From Paraburkholderia hospita (GTDB lineage: Bacteria; Pseudomonadota; Gammaproteobacteria; Burkholderiales; Burkholderiaceae), in assembly GCF_002902965.1 (NCBI RefSeq), contig NZ_CP026106.1, positions 1,736,001-1,800,000 of the forward strand: a stretch of DNA of 64,000 nucleotides, read 5' to 3'. A program made the position numbers and the translations under genes. The notes beneath the pieces are model-generated. The model was not told where the DNA came from, searched no databases, and saw only the letters and a program-made list of their open reading frames with translations. Every line of letters starts with the position of its first letter. Positions within the stretch are counted from its first letter, which is position 1. Shown piece by piece: positions 7,838 through 16,495 of the stretch.

Positions 7838-8818
7838 ATGGACGAACTGCCCGCATCCGTTGATCCGCTCGGCGAAGCGCTGCACTTTCTGCGCATGAGC
7901 GGCACTTTCTATTGCCGCTCGGAGTTCACGGCGCCCTGGGCGCTCGAACTGCCGCCGTTCGAGCGCTCGATGATGTTCCATGTGGTGACGTCGGGCGAAT
8001 GTCTGCTCGAAGTGGACGGCGCCGAGCGTTGCGTGCTGCGCCCCGGCGATCTCGCGCTCGTGCCGCACGGCGCGGGGCATCGGTTGATGAGCGCAGCGGG
8101 CGTCCCTGCCGGCAAGCTGTTCGATCTGCCGCGCGAAGCCGTCAGCAACCGTTACGAAATTCTTCGTCATGGCGAAGGCGGCGCGCCGACCACGATGATC
8201 TGCGCGCTCGTGCGCTTCGATCACCCTGCCGCGCAACGGCTGATCGGCCTGCTGCCGGCGCTGATTCGCGTCGACACGTGGCAGTCGCCTGAAATGGAAT
8301 GGATACAGAGCACGTTGCGTTTCATCGCAGCCGAAGCGCAGCAGCTGAATGCGGGCGGCGAAACGGTCATCACGCGGCTCGCCGACATCCTCGTGATTCA
8401 GGCCGTGCGCGCGTGGATCGCGCATGCGCCCGCCGCGCAGACGGGCTGGCTCGGCGCGTTGCGCGACCGGCAGATCGGGCGCGCGATCGCGATGATTCAT
8501 CGCGATCCGTCTAGCAACTGGACCGTGGCGGCACTGGCCGACAGCGTCGGCATGTCGCGCTCGGCGTTTTCCGCGCGCTTCACGCAACTGGTCGGCGAAC
8601 CTGCGATGCGCTACGCGGTGCGCTGGAAAATGCAGGCAGCGCTCACACAGTTGCAGGAGACGGACGCGTCGCTGCTGGAGCTTGCGCTGCGCCTAGGCTA
8701 CGACTCCGATGCCGCGTTCAGCCGCGCGTTCAAGCGCATCGTCGGCGTGACGCCGGGCGCGGCGCGGCGGCATGCGCGCATGCAGAACGACGACGCAGCG
8801 TTGCCGTCAGTCAGCTGA
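7838..8818 (+). CDS. AraC-family transcriptional regulator with cupin sensor domain
   Basis: A 326-residue regulator. Residues 10-190 form an AraC-binding/cupin_6 type domain (FHVVTSGECLLEVDG, then RPGDLALVPHGAGH), and residues 215-315 carry the double helix-turn-helix: WTVAALADSVGMSRSAFSARF as the first and LLELALRLGYDSDAAFSRAFK as the second, ending in the usual GVTPGAARR. It is divergent from the NmrA-like reductase 150 bases away; AraC regulators of this type often activate the neighbouring reductase gene. Its stop codon is 5 bases from the convergent yjfF stop. The ligand is unknown. The ribosome site is weak. Confidence 0.9.
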   Translation: MDELPASVDPLGEALHFLRMSGTFYCRSEFTAPWALELPPFERSMMFHVVTSGECLLEVDGAERCVLRPGDLALVPHGAGHRLMSAAGVPAGKLFDLPREAVSNRYEILRHGEGGAPTTMICALVRFDHPAAQRLIGLLPALIRVDTWQSPEMEWIQSTLRFIAAEAQQLNAGGETVITRLADILVIQAVRAWIAHAPAAQTGWLGALRDRQIGRAIAMIHRDPSSNWTVAALADSVGMSRSAFSARFTQLVGEPAMRYAVRWKMQAALTQLQETDASLLELALRLGYDSDAAFSRAFKRIVGVTPGAARRHARMQNDDAALPSVS

Positions 8819-8823
8819 CACGC

Positions 8824-9921
8824 TCACGACTGCTTCAACGTCGTCGGACTCATCTTCGCCAGATCGATTTTGCTGGTGCCGTGTGGTGGCGTGGTTTTGT
8901 CGGCGGACTTTGTCACGTTCGCGCCCAGGCCCGTGCCGTCCGATTTGCGCCGCGCCGCATGCCGCTCGATGATGCGTTGAAGCAGGCAGAACGCGCACAG
9001 CAGCGCGCCGATCACGATGCGTGTCCACCACGAACTGAGCGTGCCGTCGAAGGTAATCAGCGTCTGGATCGTGCCCAGAATACCGACGCCGAACACCGAG
9101 CCGATCACGTAGCCGACGCCGCCCGTCAACAGCGTTCCACCGATTACGGTCGCGGCAATCGCATCGAGTTCCATGCCCTGCGCCTGCAAGCCGTAACCCG
9201 ACAGCACGTACAGCGTGAACACGAAGCCGCCGAGCGCCGAGCAAAAGCCGCTCAACGCATACACGCCGATGCGCGTGCGCGCGACGGGCAAGCCCATCAG
9301 TAGCGCCGAACGTTCGTTGCCGCCGAGCGCATATACGTTGCGTCCAAAGCGCGTGAAGTGCGCGACGAAGATCGCCACGGCCAGTGTCAGCAACGCGATC
9401 AATGCGCCCGACGTCAGCGAGCCGCCGCCGATGGGCACGCTGAAGCCCGCCATCGCATGGAAGGTCGACTCGTTGATCGTGATCGATTGCGTGGTGATCA
9501 GAAAGCACGCGCCGCGCGCGAGGAACATGCCCGCCAGCGTGACGATGAACGGCTGCAAACGGAAGAAGTGGATCAGTGCGCCCATCGCAGCGCCGTACAG
9601 CGCGCCGAACGCGAGCACCAGCGGCGCAATGACCCACACGGGCCAGTGCAGGCGCTCCGCGCAGATCGCGCACAGAATCGTAGTCAGTGCGACGACGGAG
9701 CCGACGGACAGATCGATGCCGCCCGACACGATCACGAACGTCATGCCGATCGCGACGATCAGCAGGAACGCATTGTCGACGAGCAGCCCGAGCAACACCT
9801 GCAGCGAGAAGAAGCCCGTGTACATCACCGAGCCGAAGCCGAACAGCACGGCAAACAGCACGACGGTGACGACGATGGGCAGCGTGCGCGGATCGAGCAG
9901 ACGGCCGAGCATGTTGTTCAT
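8824..9921 (-). CDS. yjfF: Sugar ABC transporter permease, YjfF type
   Basis: A 365-residue inner-membrane permease of the branched-chain/ribose (RbsC-like) superfamily, with eight or more hydrophobic segments and the characteristic VSGGIDLSVGSV loop after the second segment. It is the last gene of a four-gene operon in the same order as E. coli ytfQRT-yjfF, whose product imports galactofuranose. The start codon overlaps the ytfT stop (ATGA). The C-terminal 40 residues are a charged tail longer than usual. The substrate here is inferred from the binding protein only. Confidence 0.88.
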   Translation of the reverse strand: MNNMLGRLLDPRTLPIVVTVVLFAVLFGFGSVMYTGFFSLQVLLGLLVDNAFLLIVAIGMTFVIVSGGIDLSVGSVVALTTILCAICAERLHWPVWVIAPLVLAFGALYGAAMGALIHFFRLQPFIVTLAGMFLARGACFLITTQSITINESTFHAMAGFSVPIGGGSLTSGALIALLTLAVAIFVAHFTRFGRNVYALGGNERSALLMGLPVARTRIGVYALSGFCSALGGFVFTLYVLSGYGLQAQGMELDAIAATVIGGTLLTGGVGYVIGSVFGVGILGTIQTLITFDGTLSSWWTRIVIGALLCAFCLLQRIIERHAARRKSDGTGLGANVTKSADKTTPPHGTSKIDLAKMSPTTLKQS

Positions 9922-10955
9922 TGGGGCGTCCCAGTAAGCGGTTTCGTCTTCATGAATGCGAATGCGCGCAGCAACTGGCGCACGAGCATCGCGCGCGCGA
10001 CGCTCGACTGGATCACGCTGACGAACAGCACGACGATGGCCTTCACGACGAGCGTCGCTTCAGGCGGCACGCCGATCGAGTACGTGGTGTACGTGAGCGT
10101 CTGGATGATGAGCGCGCCGAGCACGGTGCCTGCGAGGCTGAACCGTCCGCCGAGCAGCGACGTGCCGCCGAGCGTCACGGCGAGAATCGCATCGAGTTCG
10201 AGCAGCAGGCCCGCGTTGTTGCCGTCCGCACTGCGCACGTTCGAACTGGCGAGAATGCCGGCGATGGCCGCCGTCAAGCCCGAAAACACATACACGCTGA
10301 ACACGATCGCGCCCGAGCGCAGACCGACCAGCCGCGTCGCGACGGGATTGACGCCGATCGCGCGGATGAAGAGGCCGAGCGCCGTGCGATTGACCAGCAG
10401 CGCCGTCGCGGCCGTCACGCCGAGCGCGATCCAAACCGAGCAAGGTACGGTCGCCAGATAGCCGCCGCCGAACACCAGATAGCCTGGCGCGCCGATAGGG
10501 ATGATCTGCCCGCCCGTGAGCAGCTGCGCGACGCCGCGCCCCGCCACCATCAGGATCAGCGTCGCGATGATCGGCTGCATGCCGACGAACGCGACCAGCA
10601 TGCCGTTCCAGACACCCGCCAGCACGCCCACGGCGAGCGCCGCGCCGAGCGCGGTGCCGACGCGCGTCGGATCGTCGGCGAGTACGACGGCGGCCGCCGC
10701 GCCCGCAATCGCGACGATCGCGCCGACGGAAATGTCGATGCCGCGCGTCGCGATCACGAGCGTCATGCCGAGCGACACGATCACGAGCGGCGCGGCGCGA
10801 TTGAGAATGTCGATGGGCGCGCCGAACAAATGTCCGTCGAGCAGCGCAATCGACAGGAAGTTCGCGCGGTGCGCGACGTCGATGGCGAACAGCGCGATCA
10901 GCGTCAACGCGGGCCACACCAGCTGATGCCTGAGCACCGCCTGAAGCTGCTTCAT
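9918..10955 (-). CDS. ytfT: Sugar ABC transporter permease, YtfT type
   Basis: A 345-residue permease paired with YjfF. The start at 10955 is fixed by an ATGA overlap with the ytfR stop. Hydrophobic segments alternate with short loops; the family motif ATRGIDISVGAIVAIAG follows the second or third segment, and LDAILAVTLGGTSLLGG is the coupling region near the C-terminus. Two different permeases in one operon indicate a heterodimeric membrane channel. It acts with the ATPase YtfR and binding protein YtfQ. Confidence 0.9.
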   Translation of the reverse strand: MKQLQAVLRHQLVWPALTLIALFAIDVAHRANFLSIALLDGHLFGAPIDILNRAAPLVIVSLGMTLVIATRGIDISVGAIVAIAGAAAAVVLADDPTRVGTALGAALAVGVLAGVWNGMLVAFVGMQPIIATLILMVAGRGVAQLLTGGQIIPIGAPGYLVFGGGYLATVPCSVWIALGVTAATALLVNRTALGLFIRAIGVNPVATRLVGLRSGAIVFSVYVFSGLTAAIAGILASSNVRSADGNNAGLLLELDAILAVTLGGTSLLGGRFSLAGTVLGALIIQTLTYTTYSIGVPPEATLVVKAIVVLFVSVIQSSVARAMLVRQLLRAFAFMKTKPLTGTPQ

Positions 10956-12466
10956 TCGCTTCCCCCTGCGATCAGCCGGTAGACCTGATCTTCCGATACG
11001 GCACTGCCCGTCACGTCGGCGATCTTGCGCCGGTCGCGCAGCACCGCGATGCGATGGCTCACGCGCACCACCTCGCCCACTTCGGACGAAATGAACAGGA
11101 TCGCGAGACCTTTTGCGCACAGTGCGAGCACGCGGTCCATGATTTCGAACTTCGCTGCGACGTCGATGCCGCGTGTGGGTTCGTCGAGAATCAGCATCTT
11201 CGGTTCGGTGGCGAGCCAGCGCGCGAGCACCACCTTTTGCTGATTGCCGCCCGACAGCAGGCCGATCGGCTGCTCGGCGTCGTGCGCCTTGATGCCGAGC
11301 CGCTCGATATACGTGTCGGCGATTTCGCGCTGCTTCTTGCGGCCGATCATGCGCAGCCACCCGCGCTGCGCCTGTAGCGCGAGGATGATGTTCTCGCGGA
11401 TCGACAGCGCGGCGACGATGCCCTCCTTCTTGCGGTCTTCCGGGCAATAGCCGATGCCGTGCCGCACCGCATCGTGCGGCGAGCTGAGCTTCACGTTCTT
11501 GCCGTCGACGCTGATCGTGCCCGCGTCCGCCTTGTCGACGCCGAACACCAACCGCGCCGTTTCGGTCCGGCCCGAACCGAGCAATCCCGCGAGCCCGAGT
11601 ATTTGCCCAGGCTGCACATCGAGATCGATGGGATTCATCACGCCGCGTCGCGCGACGCCTTGCATCGACAGAAACGGCGCCGCGCCCGCGCGCTGCTGCG
11701 GCGTATCGGGCGCACCGCCTTTCAGACGCTCCGTCATCCGGTTATGGCCGACCATCTTCGCGACGAGCTGTTCGACGGGCAAGTCTTTCGCGAGATATTC
11801 GCCCTCGCGCTCGCCGTTGCGCATCACGGTGATGCGGTCGGAAATCGCGTACGTCTGTTCGAGAAAGTGCGTGACGAACAGGATCGCGATGCCCGCCTGC
11901 CGGATATTGCGCAGCACGTCGAAGAGCCGCGCGACTTCGCCGTCGTCGAGACTCGAGGTCGGCTCGTCGAGAATCAGCACGCGTGCCTTGACCGACATCG
12001 CGCGCGCAATCGCGACCATCTGCTGCACGGCGATCGGATACGCATCGAGCGACTTCGTGACGTCGAGCGACACGTTCAGTTCGGCAAGCGCCTCCTCGGC
12101 GCGCAGGTGGATCGCTTTCCAGTCGATCGCGCCGCGCCGCTTCGGTTGCCGGCCCGCGAAGATGTTCTCCGCCACGGAGAGATTCGGGCAGAGATTGATT
12201 TCCTGATACAGCGTCTGGATGCCCGCGGCTTCGGCTTCGAGCGGCGTCGCGAAACGCACGGTTTCGCCCGCGAGGCGGATTTCGCCCGCGTCCTGCTCGT
12301 GCACGCCTGTGAGCACATTGATGAGCGTGGATTTGCCCGCGCCGTTCTGGCCCATCAACGAATGGATTTCTCCGGGGAACAGCCGGAAGTCGACGCCCGA
12401 CAACGCCTTCACGCCGGGAAACGTCTTGCTGATGCCGATGGTTTCGAAAAGCGGTTGTGCGGCCAT
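10952..12466 (-). CDS. ytfR: Sugar ABC transporter ATP-binding protein, YtfR type
   Basis: A 504-residue ATPase with two nucleotide-binding domains. The first has Walker A GQNGAGKST near residue 38 and Walker B ILDEPTSSLD. The second has a degenerate Walker A (GLLGSGRTE) with an intact signature SGGNQQK and Walker B ILDEPTRGID, the usual asymmetry of RbsA/MglA-like proteins. The ATG at 12466 is chosen because the protein then opens with the conserved FETIGISKTFPGVKAL; there is no clear Shine-Dalgarno, and a strong hairpin lies 44 bases upstream, so translation may be modest compared with ytfQ. Confidence 0.92.
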   Translation of the reverse strand: MAAQPLFETIGISKTFPGVKALSGVDFRLFPGEIHSLMGQNGAGKSTLINVLTGVHEQDAGEIRLAGETVRFATPLEAEAAGIQTLYQEINLCPNLSVAENIFAGRQPKRRGAIDWKAIHLRAEEALAELNVSLDVTKSLDAYPIAVQQMVAIARAMSVKARVLILDEPTSSLDDGEVARLFDVLRNIRQAGIAILFVTHFLEQTYAISDRITVMRNGEREGEYLAKDLPVEQLVAKMVGHNRMTERLKGGAPDTPQQRAGAAPFLSMQGVARRGVMNPIDLDVQPGQILGLAGLLGSGRTETARLVFGVDKADAGTISVDGKNVKLSSPHDAVRHGIGYCPEDRKKEGIVAALSIRENIILALQAQRGWLRMIGRKKQREIADTYIERLGIKAHDAEQPIGLLSGGNQQKVVLARWLATEPKMLILDEPTRGIDVAAKFEIMDRVLALCAKGLAILFISSEVGEVVRVSHRIAVLRDRRKIADVTGSAVSEDQVYRLIAGGSE

Positions 12467-12509
12467 ATAAATGTCGCAAGCAGCGTGAGGCGGTGACGTT
12501 TCATGAAAA

Positions 12510-12540
12510 TCCGGCGCGCCTGGATGCAAAGCGCGCCGGA
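12510..12540 (-). promoter_or_regulatory. Intercistronic hairpin between ytfQ and ytfR
   Basis: A perfect 10-bp inverted repeat, TCCGGCGCGC / GCGCGCCGGA, with an 11-base loop, sits 21 bases after the ytfQ stop. No T tract follows. In binding-protein transport operons such hairpins protect the upstream mRNA from 3' exonucleases or attenuate read-through, giving more binding protein than ATPase. Confidence 0.6.
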
Positions 12541-12561
12541 CGTACGCAGCGACTCAGCCGC

Positions 12562-13530
12562 TCAATACTTACGTTGCGGCAGAATCTGCGCGGCGACGTT
12601 CATCGGGAACACGGTCTCGTCGGTCACGATGCGCTTGGGCAACTGCTTGCCCGCGACCACGTCCTTCACGGCCGTCATCAGTTGCGGCCCGAGCAGCGGG
12701 CTGCATTCGACGTCGACATTGATCTTGCCCGCGATCATCGCTTCGAAGCCGCCCTTGGTCGCGTCGAACGACACCACGCTCACGTCCTTGCCGGGCTTGA
12801 TGCCTGCTTCTTCCATCGCCTGGATCGCGCCGAGCGCCATGTCGTCGTTATGCGCGTAGACCACGTTGATCTGCTTGCCGTAGGTCTTGGCGAACGCTTC
12901 CATCACCTGCTTGCCGCCAGCGAGCGTGAAGTCGCCGCTCTGCGACGCGATGATCTTGAACTTCGGATCGTTCTTGATCACTTCGATCAGGCCCGCGTGT
13001 CGGTCGTTCGCGGGCGCCGAGCCGACCGTGCCTTGCAGTTCGGCGATGTTGATCGGGCCTTTATCGTCCTTGTACCGCTCTTCGAGCCATTTACCCGCGC
13101 GGCGGCCTTCTTCGAGGAAGTCCGAGCCGATCATCGTCACGTATAGCGACTTGTCTTTCACGTCGATCGAACGGTCGGTGAGAATGACGGGGATTTTCGC
13201 GTTCTTCGCTTCCGTTAGTACAGGTTCCCAACCGGACTCGACCACGGGCGAGAACGCGATCACGTCCACTTTCTGCGCGATGAACGAGCGGATTGCCTTG
13301 ATCTGGTTCTCCTGCTTTTGCTGCGCATCGGAAAACTTCAGGTTGATGCCGGCGTCCTTTGCCGACGTTTTCACGGACACGGTATTCGCAGTGCGCCATG
13401 CGCTTTCGGCGCCGACCTGCGAAAAACCCAAGGTGATCTGCTTGTCCCCGGCGAAGCTGTTGACGCTCGCTGCAACGGTGAGCGCCGCTCCAACAAGCAT
13501 GCCGGCGATCAGACGCGTGGCGACTTTCAT
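12562..13530 (-). CDS. ytfQ: Sugar-binding periplasmic protein, YtfQ type
   Basis: A 322-residue periplasmic-binding protein of the LacI-like (type 1) fold. The start at 13530 has GGAG 8 bases upstream and leads into a signal peptide ending near NSFA before GDKQITLGFSQVG. Blocks known from E. coli YtfQ are nearly identical: AQQKQENQIKAIRSF, DRSIDVKDKSLY, AELQGTVGS, SQSGDFT and VVYAHNDDMALGAIQA. This supports a galactofuranose-type substrate, though related furanoses are possible. It heads the operon ytfQ-ytfR-ytfT-yjfF. Two perfect palindromes upstream (13773-13791, 13978-13994) are candidate control sites; no regulator gene is adjacent. Confidence 0.93.
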   Translation of the reverse strand: MKVATRLIAGMLVGAALTVAASVNSFAGDKQITLGFSQVGAESAWRTANTVSVKTSAKDAGINLKFSDAQQKQENQIKAIRSFIAQKVDVIAFSPVVESGWEPVLTEAKNAKIPVILTDRSIDVKDKSLYVTMIGSDFLEEGRRAGKWLEERYKDDKGPINIAELQGTVGSAPANDRHAGLIEVIKNDPKFKIIASQSGDFTLAGGKQVMEAFAKTYGKQINVVYAHNDDMALGAIQAMEEAGIKPGKDVSVVSFDATKGGFEAMIAGKINVDVECSPLLGPQLMTAVKDVVAGKQLPKRIVTDETVFPMNVAAQILPQRKY

Positions 13531-13772
13531 GTGTTGTCTCCGATGTGGTTGTTTTCCAGGCGCTGCTTTTTCGTATGCGCGACGACAGCCATGACGCGCG
13601 ACGAACGCTTTGCGCCAACTCTTGCTGCAAACCTGCAACTGACAGTCAATCTGGAAATCACGGTCCGGACGGCTTCCGGCATGGATGCGCGCTCGTGGCG
13701 AACACCCTGCGCGCCGCGCATGCCCCGGAGCATCGGCGGGGTCGCATTTCGCGCGTCTGACTTTTCCTTATA

Positions 13773-13791
13773 GCCAAACTATATGTTTGGC
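13773..13791. promoter_or_regulatory. Palindromic operator candidate (ytfQ promoter region)
   Basis: GCCAAAC-TATAT-GTTTGGC is a perfect 7-bp inverted repeat with a 5-base centre, about 245 bases upstream of the ytfQ start, in a locally AT-rich stretch. The size fits a dimeric repressor such as a LacI or GntR protein. Confidence 0.5.
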
Positions 13792-13977
13792 GCCGCGCGC
13801 TTTCGATTAGCGTTTTCCCGACGTTCGTGTCGATAAACATCAGGCTGCTGGCGACGGCATCATCGTGCCGATCCCGTGCTGTCCCACGTTTTAGGCAGAT
13901 ACGAAAAAACGGATCGGGGTGTCGCGGGCCGCTTGCTTACGCGGTGCGATGATGGGTCTCGATCGGATCGCTGTCGA

Positions 13978-13994
13978 TTATAGTAATACTATAA
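13978..13994. promoter_or_regulatory. Second palindrome upstream of ytfQ
   Basis: TTATAGTA-A-TACTATAA is a perfect 17-base palindrome about 450 bases upstream of ytfQ and 94 bases beyond the 3' end of the zinc-ribbon gene. Its TATAGTA/TACTATA core resembles GntR-family sites. It may mark a distal promoter. Confidence 0.45.
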
Positions 13995-14087
13995 AGCGTC
14001 CGATCGACGTTTGGATCGCGGCGCAGCCGCTCGGGCATCGTGTCGTCAGTCGTAGCCCGCGCGGCGCGCGCTCAGGATGCATGCAGG

Positions 14088-14405
14088 TCAGTCGAAATCG
14101 AACATATCGAACAGTGACTTCTTCTTGCGGCGCGGATCGTAGTGCTTGCGCTGATCGCCGTGGTAAGAATCGTTGCGCCGGCCCCACTGCTGGTCTTGAT
14201 GGCCGTCGCGGTCGCCGTGGCGCCCATCGCGCTCGACCTGATTGCTTCTGTTGTCCGGTTCGGGCGTGTCCTGCATCTGGGTCAGCAGCTTGTCCAGTTC
14301 GCCGCGATCGAGCCATACGCCACGGCACGTCGGGCAATAGTCGATCTCGATGTTCTGACGTTCGGTCATCAGCAGATCGGGGGTCTTGCAAACGAGGCAC
14401 TTCAT
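14088..14405 (-). CDS. Zinc-ribbon protein (TFIIB-type), 105 aa
   Basis: The ATG at 14405 has AGGAG upstream. Residues 1-40 form a zinc ribbon: MKCLVC at the start gives CxxC and DYCPTCRGVWLDRGEL gives the second CxxC, matching the zf-TFIIB family of small bacterial proteins. The remainder is a highly charged Asp/His/Arg/Gln tail ending in RRKKKSLFDMFDFD; the final SLFDMFDFD is a conserved acidic-aromatic end seen in relatives. The role is unknown, possibly in binding nucleic acid or a protein partner. Confidence 0.8.
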   Translation of the reverse strand: MKCLVCKTPDLLMTERQNIEIDYCPTCRGVWLDRGELDKLLTQMQDTPEPDNRSNQVERDGRHGDRDGHQDQQWGRRNDSYHGDQRKHYDPRRKKKSLFDMFDFD

Positions 14406-14450
14406 TGCGTTGCTCCTTTCGTAACGTTCATACCTTTGTGTGCTGCCGTT

Positions 14451-14473
14451 CGGGGCGGCGTTCAACCGCCCCG
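14451..14473. terminator. Hairpin after the TerC-family gene
   Basis: CGGGGCGG and CCGCCCCG form a perfect 8-bp stem with a 7-base loop, 44 bases beyond the stop of the leftward TerC-family gene and before the zinc-ribbon gene. No T tract follows on the minus strand. Confidence 0.4.
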
Positions 14474-14516
14474 ATACTTCTGTCAGTCCGCTTCGGCCAG
14501 CTTCAGTCCGCTTCAG

Positions 14517-15347
14517 TCAGTTCGAGAAAGCCGAACCGTTCGTCTGCGTCTTTTCAGACCTTGTTTCGGAGCTGGCTTCACGCTCGGCCTCCAGGACTGC
14601 CGCCTTGTGCTCGCGCTTGTCCTTTCTGCGCCGCGCCATCATGTTCATGCCTTCGACGAAGCCTGCGAACGCCATGGCCGTGTAGATGTAGCCCTTCGGC
14701 ACGTGCGAACCAAAACCTTCGGCAATCAGCGTCATCGCGATCACCAGCAGGAAGCTCAGCGCAAGCGTGATGATGGTCGGATTGCGCTCGATGAACTTCG
14801 ACAGCGGGCGAGCCGCGAACAACATCGCCGTGACAGCAGCGATCACTGCAATGAACATGATGGGCAGGTGATCCGTCATGCCGACCGCGGTGATGATGCT
14901 GTCGACGGAAAACACGAGGTCGAGCAGCAGGATCTGGCCGATTGCAGCCGTCACCGTCAGGCCGCCGACGCCCATCGCAGGATTCGTGTGCGCCTCGGCG
15001 TCGCGGCTCACGTGATGGTGCATTTCACGCGTGGCCTTCCACACCAGGAACAGACCGCCCGCGAGCAGAATCAGGTCGCGCCACGAAAACGCGTGATCGA
15101 ACACGGAAAACACCGGCTGAGTGAGCTGCGCGATCCACGCGACGGTGCCCAGCAGGCCAAGCCGCATCACCAGCGCCAGCATGATGCCGATGCGCTGCGT
15201 GCGCGCGCGTTGTGCTTCGGGGAGCTTGTTGCTCAGAATCGAAATGAAGATCAGGTTGTCGATGCCAAGCACGATCTCCATCACGACGAGCGTCACGAGT
15301 GCAGCCCATGCAGCGGGATCGGCAGCCAGGGTCAGTAAGGATTCCAT
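14517..15347 (-). CDS. TerC-family integral membrane protein
   Basis: A 276-residue inner-membrane protein with about seven hydrophobic helices. Both TerC signatures are present: [13 protein letters not shown] near residue 24 and [11 protein letters not shown] near residue 142, whose acidic residues are thought to bind metal. TerC/Alx relatives export manganese or respond to alkaline pH. The C-terminal 40 residues are charged and cytoplasmic. It is divergent from an NhaR-type regulator with 143 bases between, which suggests control by sodium or pH through that regulator. The exact ion is not evident. Confidence 0.9.
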   Translation of the reverse strand: MESLLTLAADPAAWAALVTLVVMEIVLGIDNLIFISILSNKLPEAQRARTQRIGIMLALVMRLGLLGTVAWIAQLTQPVFSVFDHAFSWRDLILLAGGLFLVWKATREMHHHVSRDAEAHTNPAMGVGGLTVTAAIGQILLLDLVFSVDSIITAVGMTDHLPIMFIAVIAAVTAMLFAARPLSKFIERNPTIITLALSFLLVIAMTLIAEGFGSHVPKGYIYTAMAFAGFVEGMNMMARRRKDKREHKAAVLEAEREASSETRSEKTQTNGSAFSN

Positions 15348-15463
15348 TTGCGAGCGTCGTTGTCCGGTTGAGATGAAAACGGCTGATTACTGGGTCACAG
15401 CCTGTGGAAAGCATGATCGCCTGGCTTCGTGATCGTAAAAACCAGTGATAAGCTGACAGTTGG

Positions 15464-15478
15464 TTCGGTTTTTCCGAA
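15464..15478. promoter_or_regulatory. Candidate NhaR site upstream of nhaR
   Basis: TTCGG-TTTTT-CCGAA is a perfect inverted repeat containing a LysR-type T-N11-A motif, 12 bases before the nhaR start and within the terC/nhaR divergent promoter. The same sequence recurs at 16401-16415 before the HPF-like gene. Confidence 0.5.
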
Positions 15479-15490
15479 GTGAGGCCACGC

Positions 15491-16375
15491 ATGCTCAATT
15501 ACCGGCACTTGCACTATTTCTGGGTCGTCGTGAAGGAAGGCGGGTTTGCGCGGGCCGCCGAACGGCTCGACATGGCGGTGCAAACCATCAGCGCGCAGGT
15601 GCGCGAACTGGAGAAATCGCTCGGACATCAACTGCTGAAGCCCGCGGGACGCGGCGTCACGATGACGGAAGCGGGACAGGCGGCGTACGCGCGAGCGGAG
15701 GAAATCTTCCAGATCGGACGCGCGTTGCACGACGAAGTGCGCGAAGCGGCCAGCGGGACGGTCGCGCGCTTTGCGGTCGGCTTGACGGATGGCATTTCGA
15801 AGCTGGCCGTCCATGCCATTCTTGCTGATGTGCTGGACACGCCTTCGCTGCGGCTGCTGTGTCACGAAGGCGAAGCGGAAGATCTGCTGGCGGAACTGGC
15901 GCATCACCATCTGGATCTCGTGCTGTCCAGCCAGCCCGCGCCACACAACTCGAACCTGCGTCTATCCAGCGAGCGTCTGATCGCCTCGCCGATCGACTGG
16001 TACGGGCCGGCCGCCGTGGTGCGCAAGACGCATGTCGATCATTTCCCGCAATGCCTCGCGTCGCTGCCGGTGCTGCTGCCGACGGGGCACTCGTCGCTGC
16101 GCTCGCGCCTCGACCGCTGGTTCGAAGCCGAAGGCATCCGGCCACGCGTCGCGGGCGAGTTCGAGGACAGCGCGTTGATGGCGCTGTTCGCGTCGCGCGG
16201 CATGGGCGTGTTTCCGCTCGCGGCGTTTGGCGCCGAGCGCAACGATCCCATGCATCGCGGCTTGCGCTGGCTCGGCCGCTCGCCGGAAGTGAAGGAGGAA
16301 ATACACGCAATCGTGTCGCGGCGCGGGCGGCATCATCCTTTGACGCAAAAGGTGTTGAGCGCGGCGCATCCGTGA
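15491..16375 (+). CDS. nhaR: LysR-family regulator NhaR
   Basis: A 294-residue transcription factor. The start MLNYRHLHYFWVVVKEGG is the hallmark N-terminus of NhaR; the helix-turn-helix follows at about residues 17-45 (FARAAERLDMAVQTISAQVREL). The effector domain covers residues 90-290. In E. coli NhaR activates nhaA in response to sodium. There is no nhaA nearby; the divergent neighbour is a TerC-family membrane gene, the likely target. The ATG at 15491 has GAGG upstream. A likely binding motif lies just before the start, so autoregulation is plausible. Confidence 0.9.
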   Translation: MLNYRHLHYFWVVVKEGGFARAAERLDMAVQTISAQVRELEKSLGHQLLKPAGRGVTMTEAGQAAYARAEEIFQIGRALHDEVREAASGTVARFAVGLTDGISKLAVHAILADVLDTPSLRLLCHEGEAEDLLAELAHHHLDLVLSSQPAPHNSNLRLSSERLIASPIDWYGPAAVVRKTHVDHFPQCLASLPVLLPTGHSSLRSRLDRWFEAEGIRPRVAGEFEDSALMALFASRGMGVFPLAAFGAERNDPMHRGLRWLGRSPEVKEEIHAIVSRRGRHHPLTQKVLSAAHP

Positions 16376-16397
16376 CCGTGTTCACCCCCACGAAAGA

Positions 16398-16418
16398 AGC
16401 TTCGGTTTTTCCGAAGCT
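16398..16418. promoter_or_regulatory. Second copy of the NhaR-like motif
   Basis: AGCTTCGG-TTTTT-CCGAAGCT: an 8-bp perfect inverted repeat sharing the 16 bases TTCGGTTTTTCCGAAG with the site before nhaR. It lies 22 bases after the nhaR stop and 78 bases before the HPF-like gene. It could be a regulator site for that gene, or a weak terminator of nhaR. Confidence 0.45.
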
Positions 16419-16495
16419 GACGTTCCGTTATTTCTGCTTTTTCCTCGACACCTCCTCACCGTACTCTTGAGCCGTACCCACGAAGGAGGTGTCTC

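Larger units (their letters stand above)
13531..14087. other. Long leader region upstream of the ytf operon
   Basis: About 560 bases without a convincing gene lie between ytfQ and the zinc-ribbon gene, both leftward. The stretch holds two perfect palindromes, described separately, and an AT-richer patch at about 13761-13810 likely to contain the ytfQ promoter. Open frames here on the plus strand lack ribosome sites and are shadows. Confidence 0.6.

Noticed and set aside
13919..14770. 283-codon open frame on the plus strand
   Set aside because: Antisense to the zinc-ribbon and TerC-family genes; no ribosome site; composition is Arg/Cys/Ser-rich as in shadow frames.
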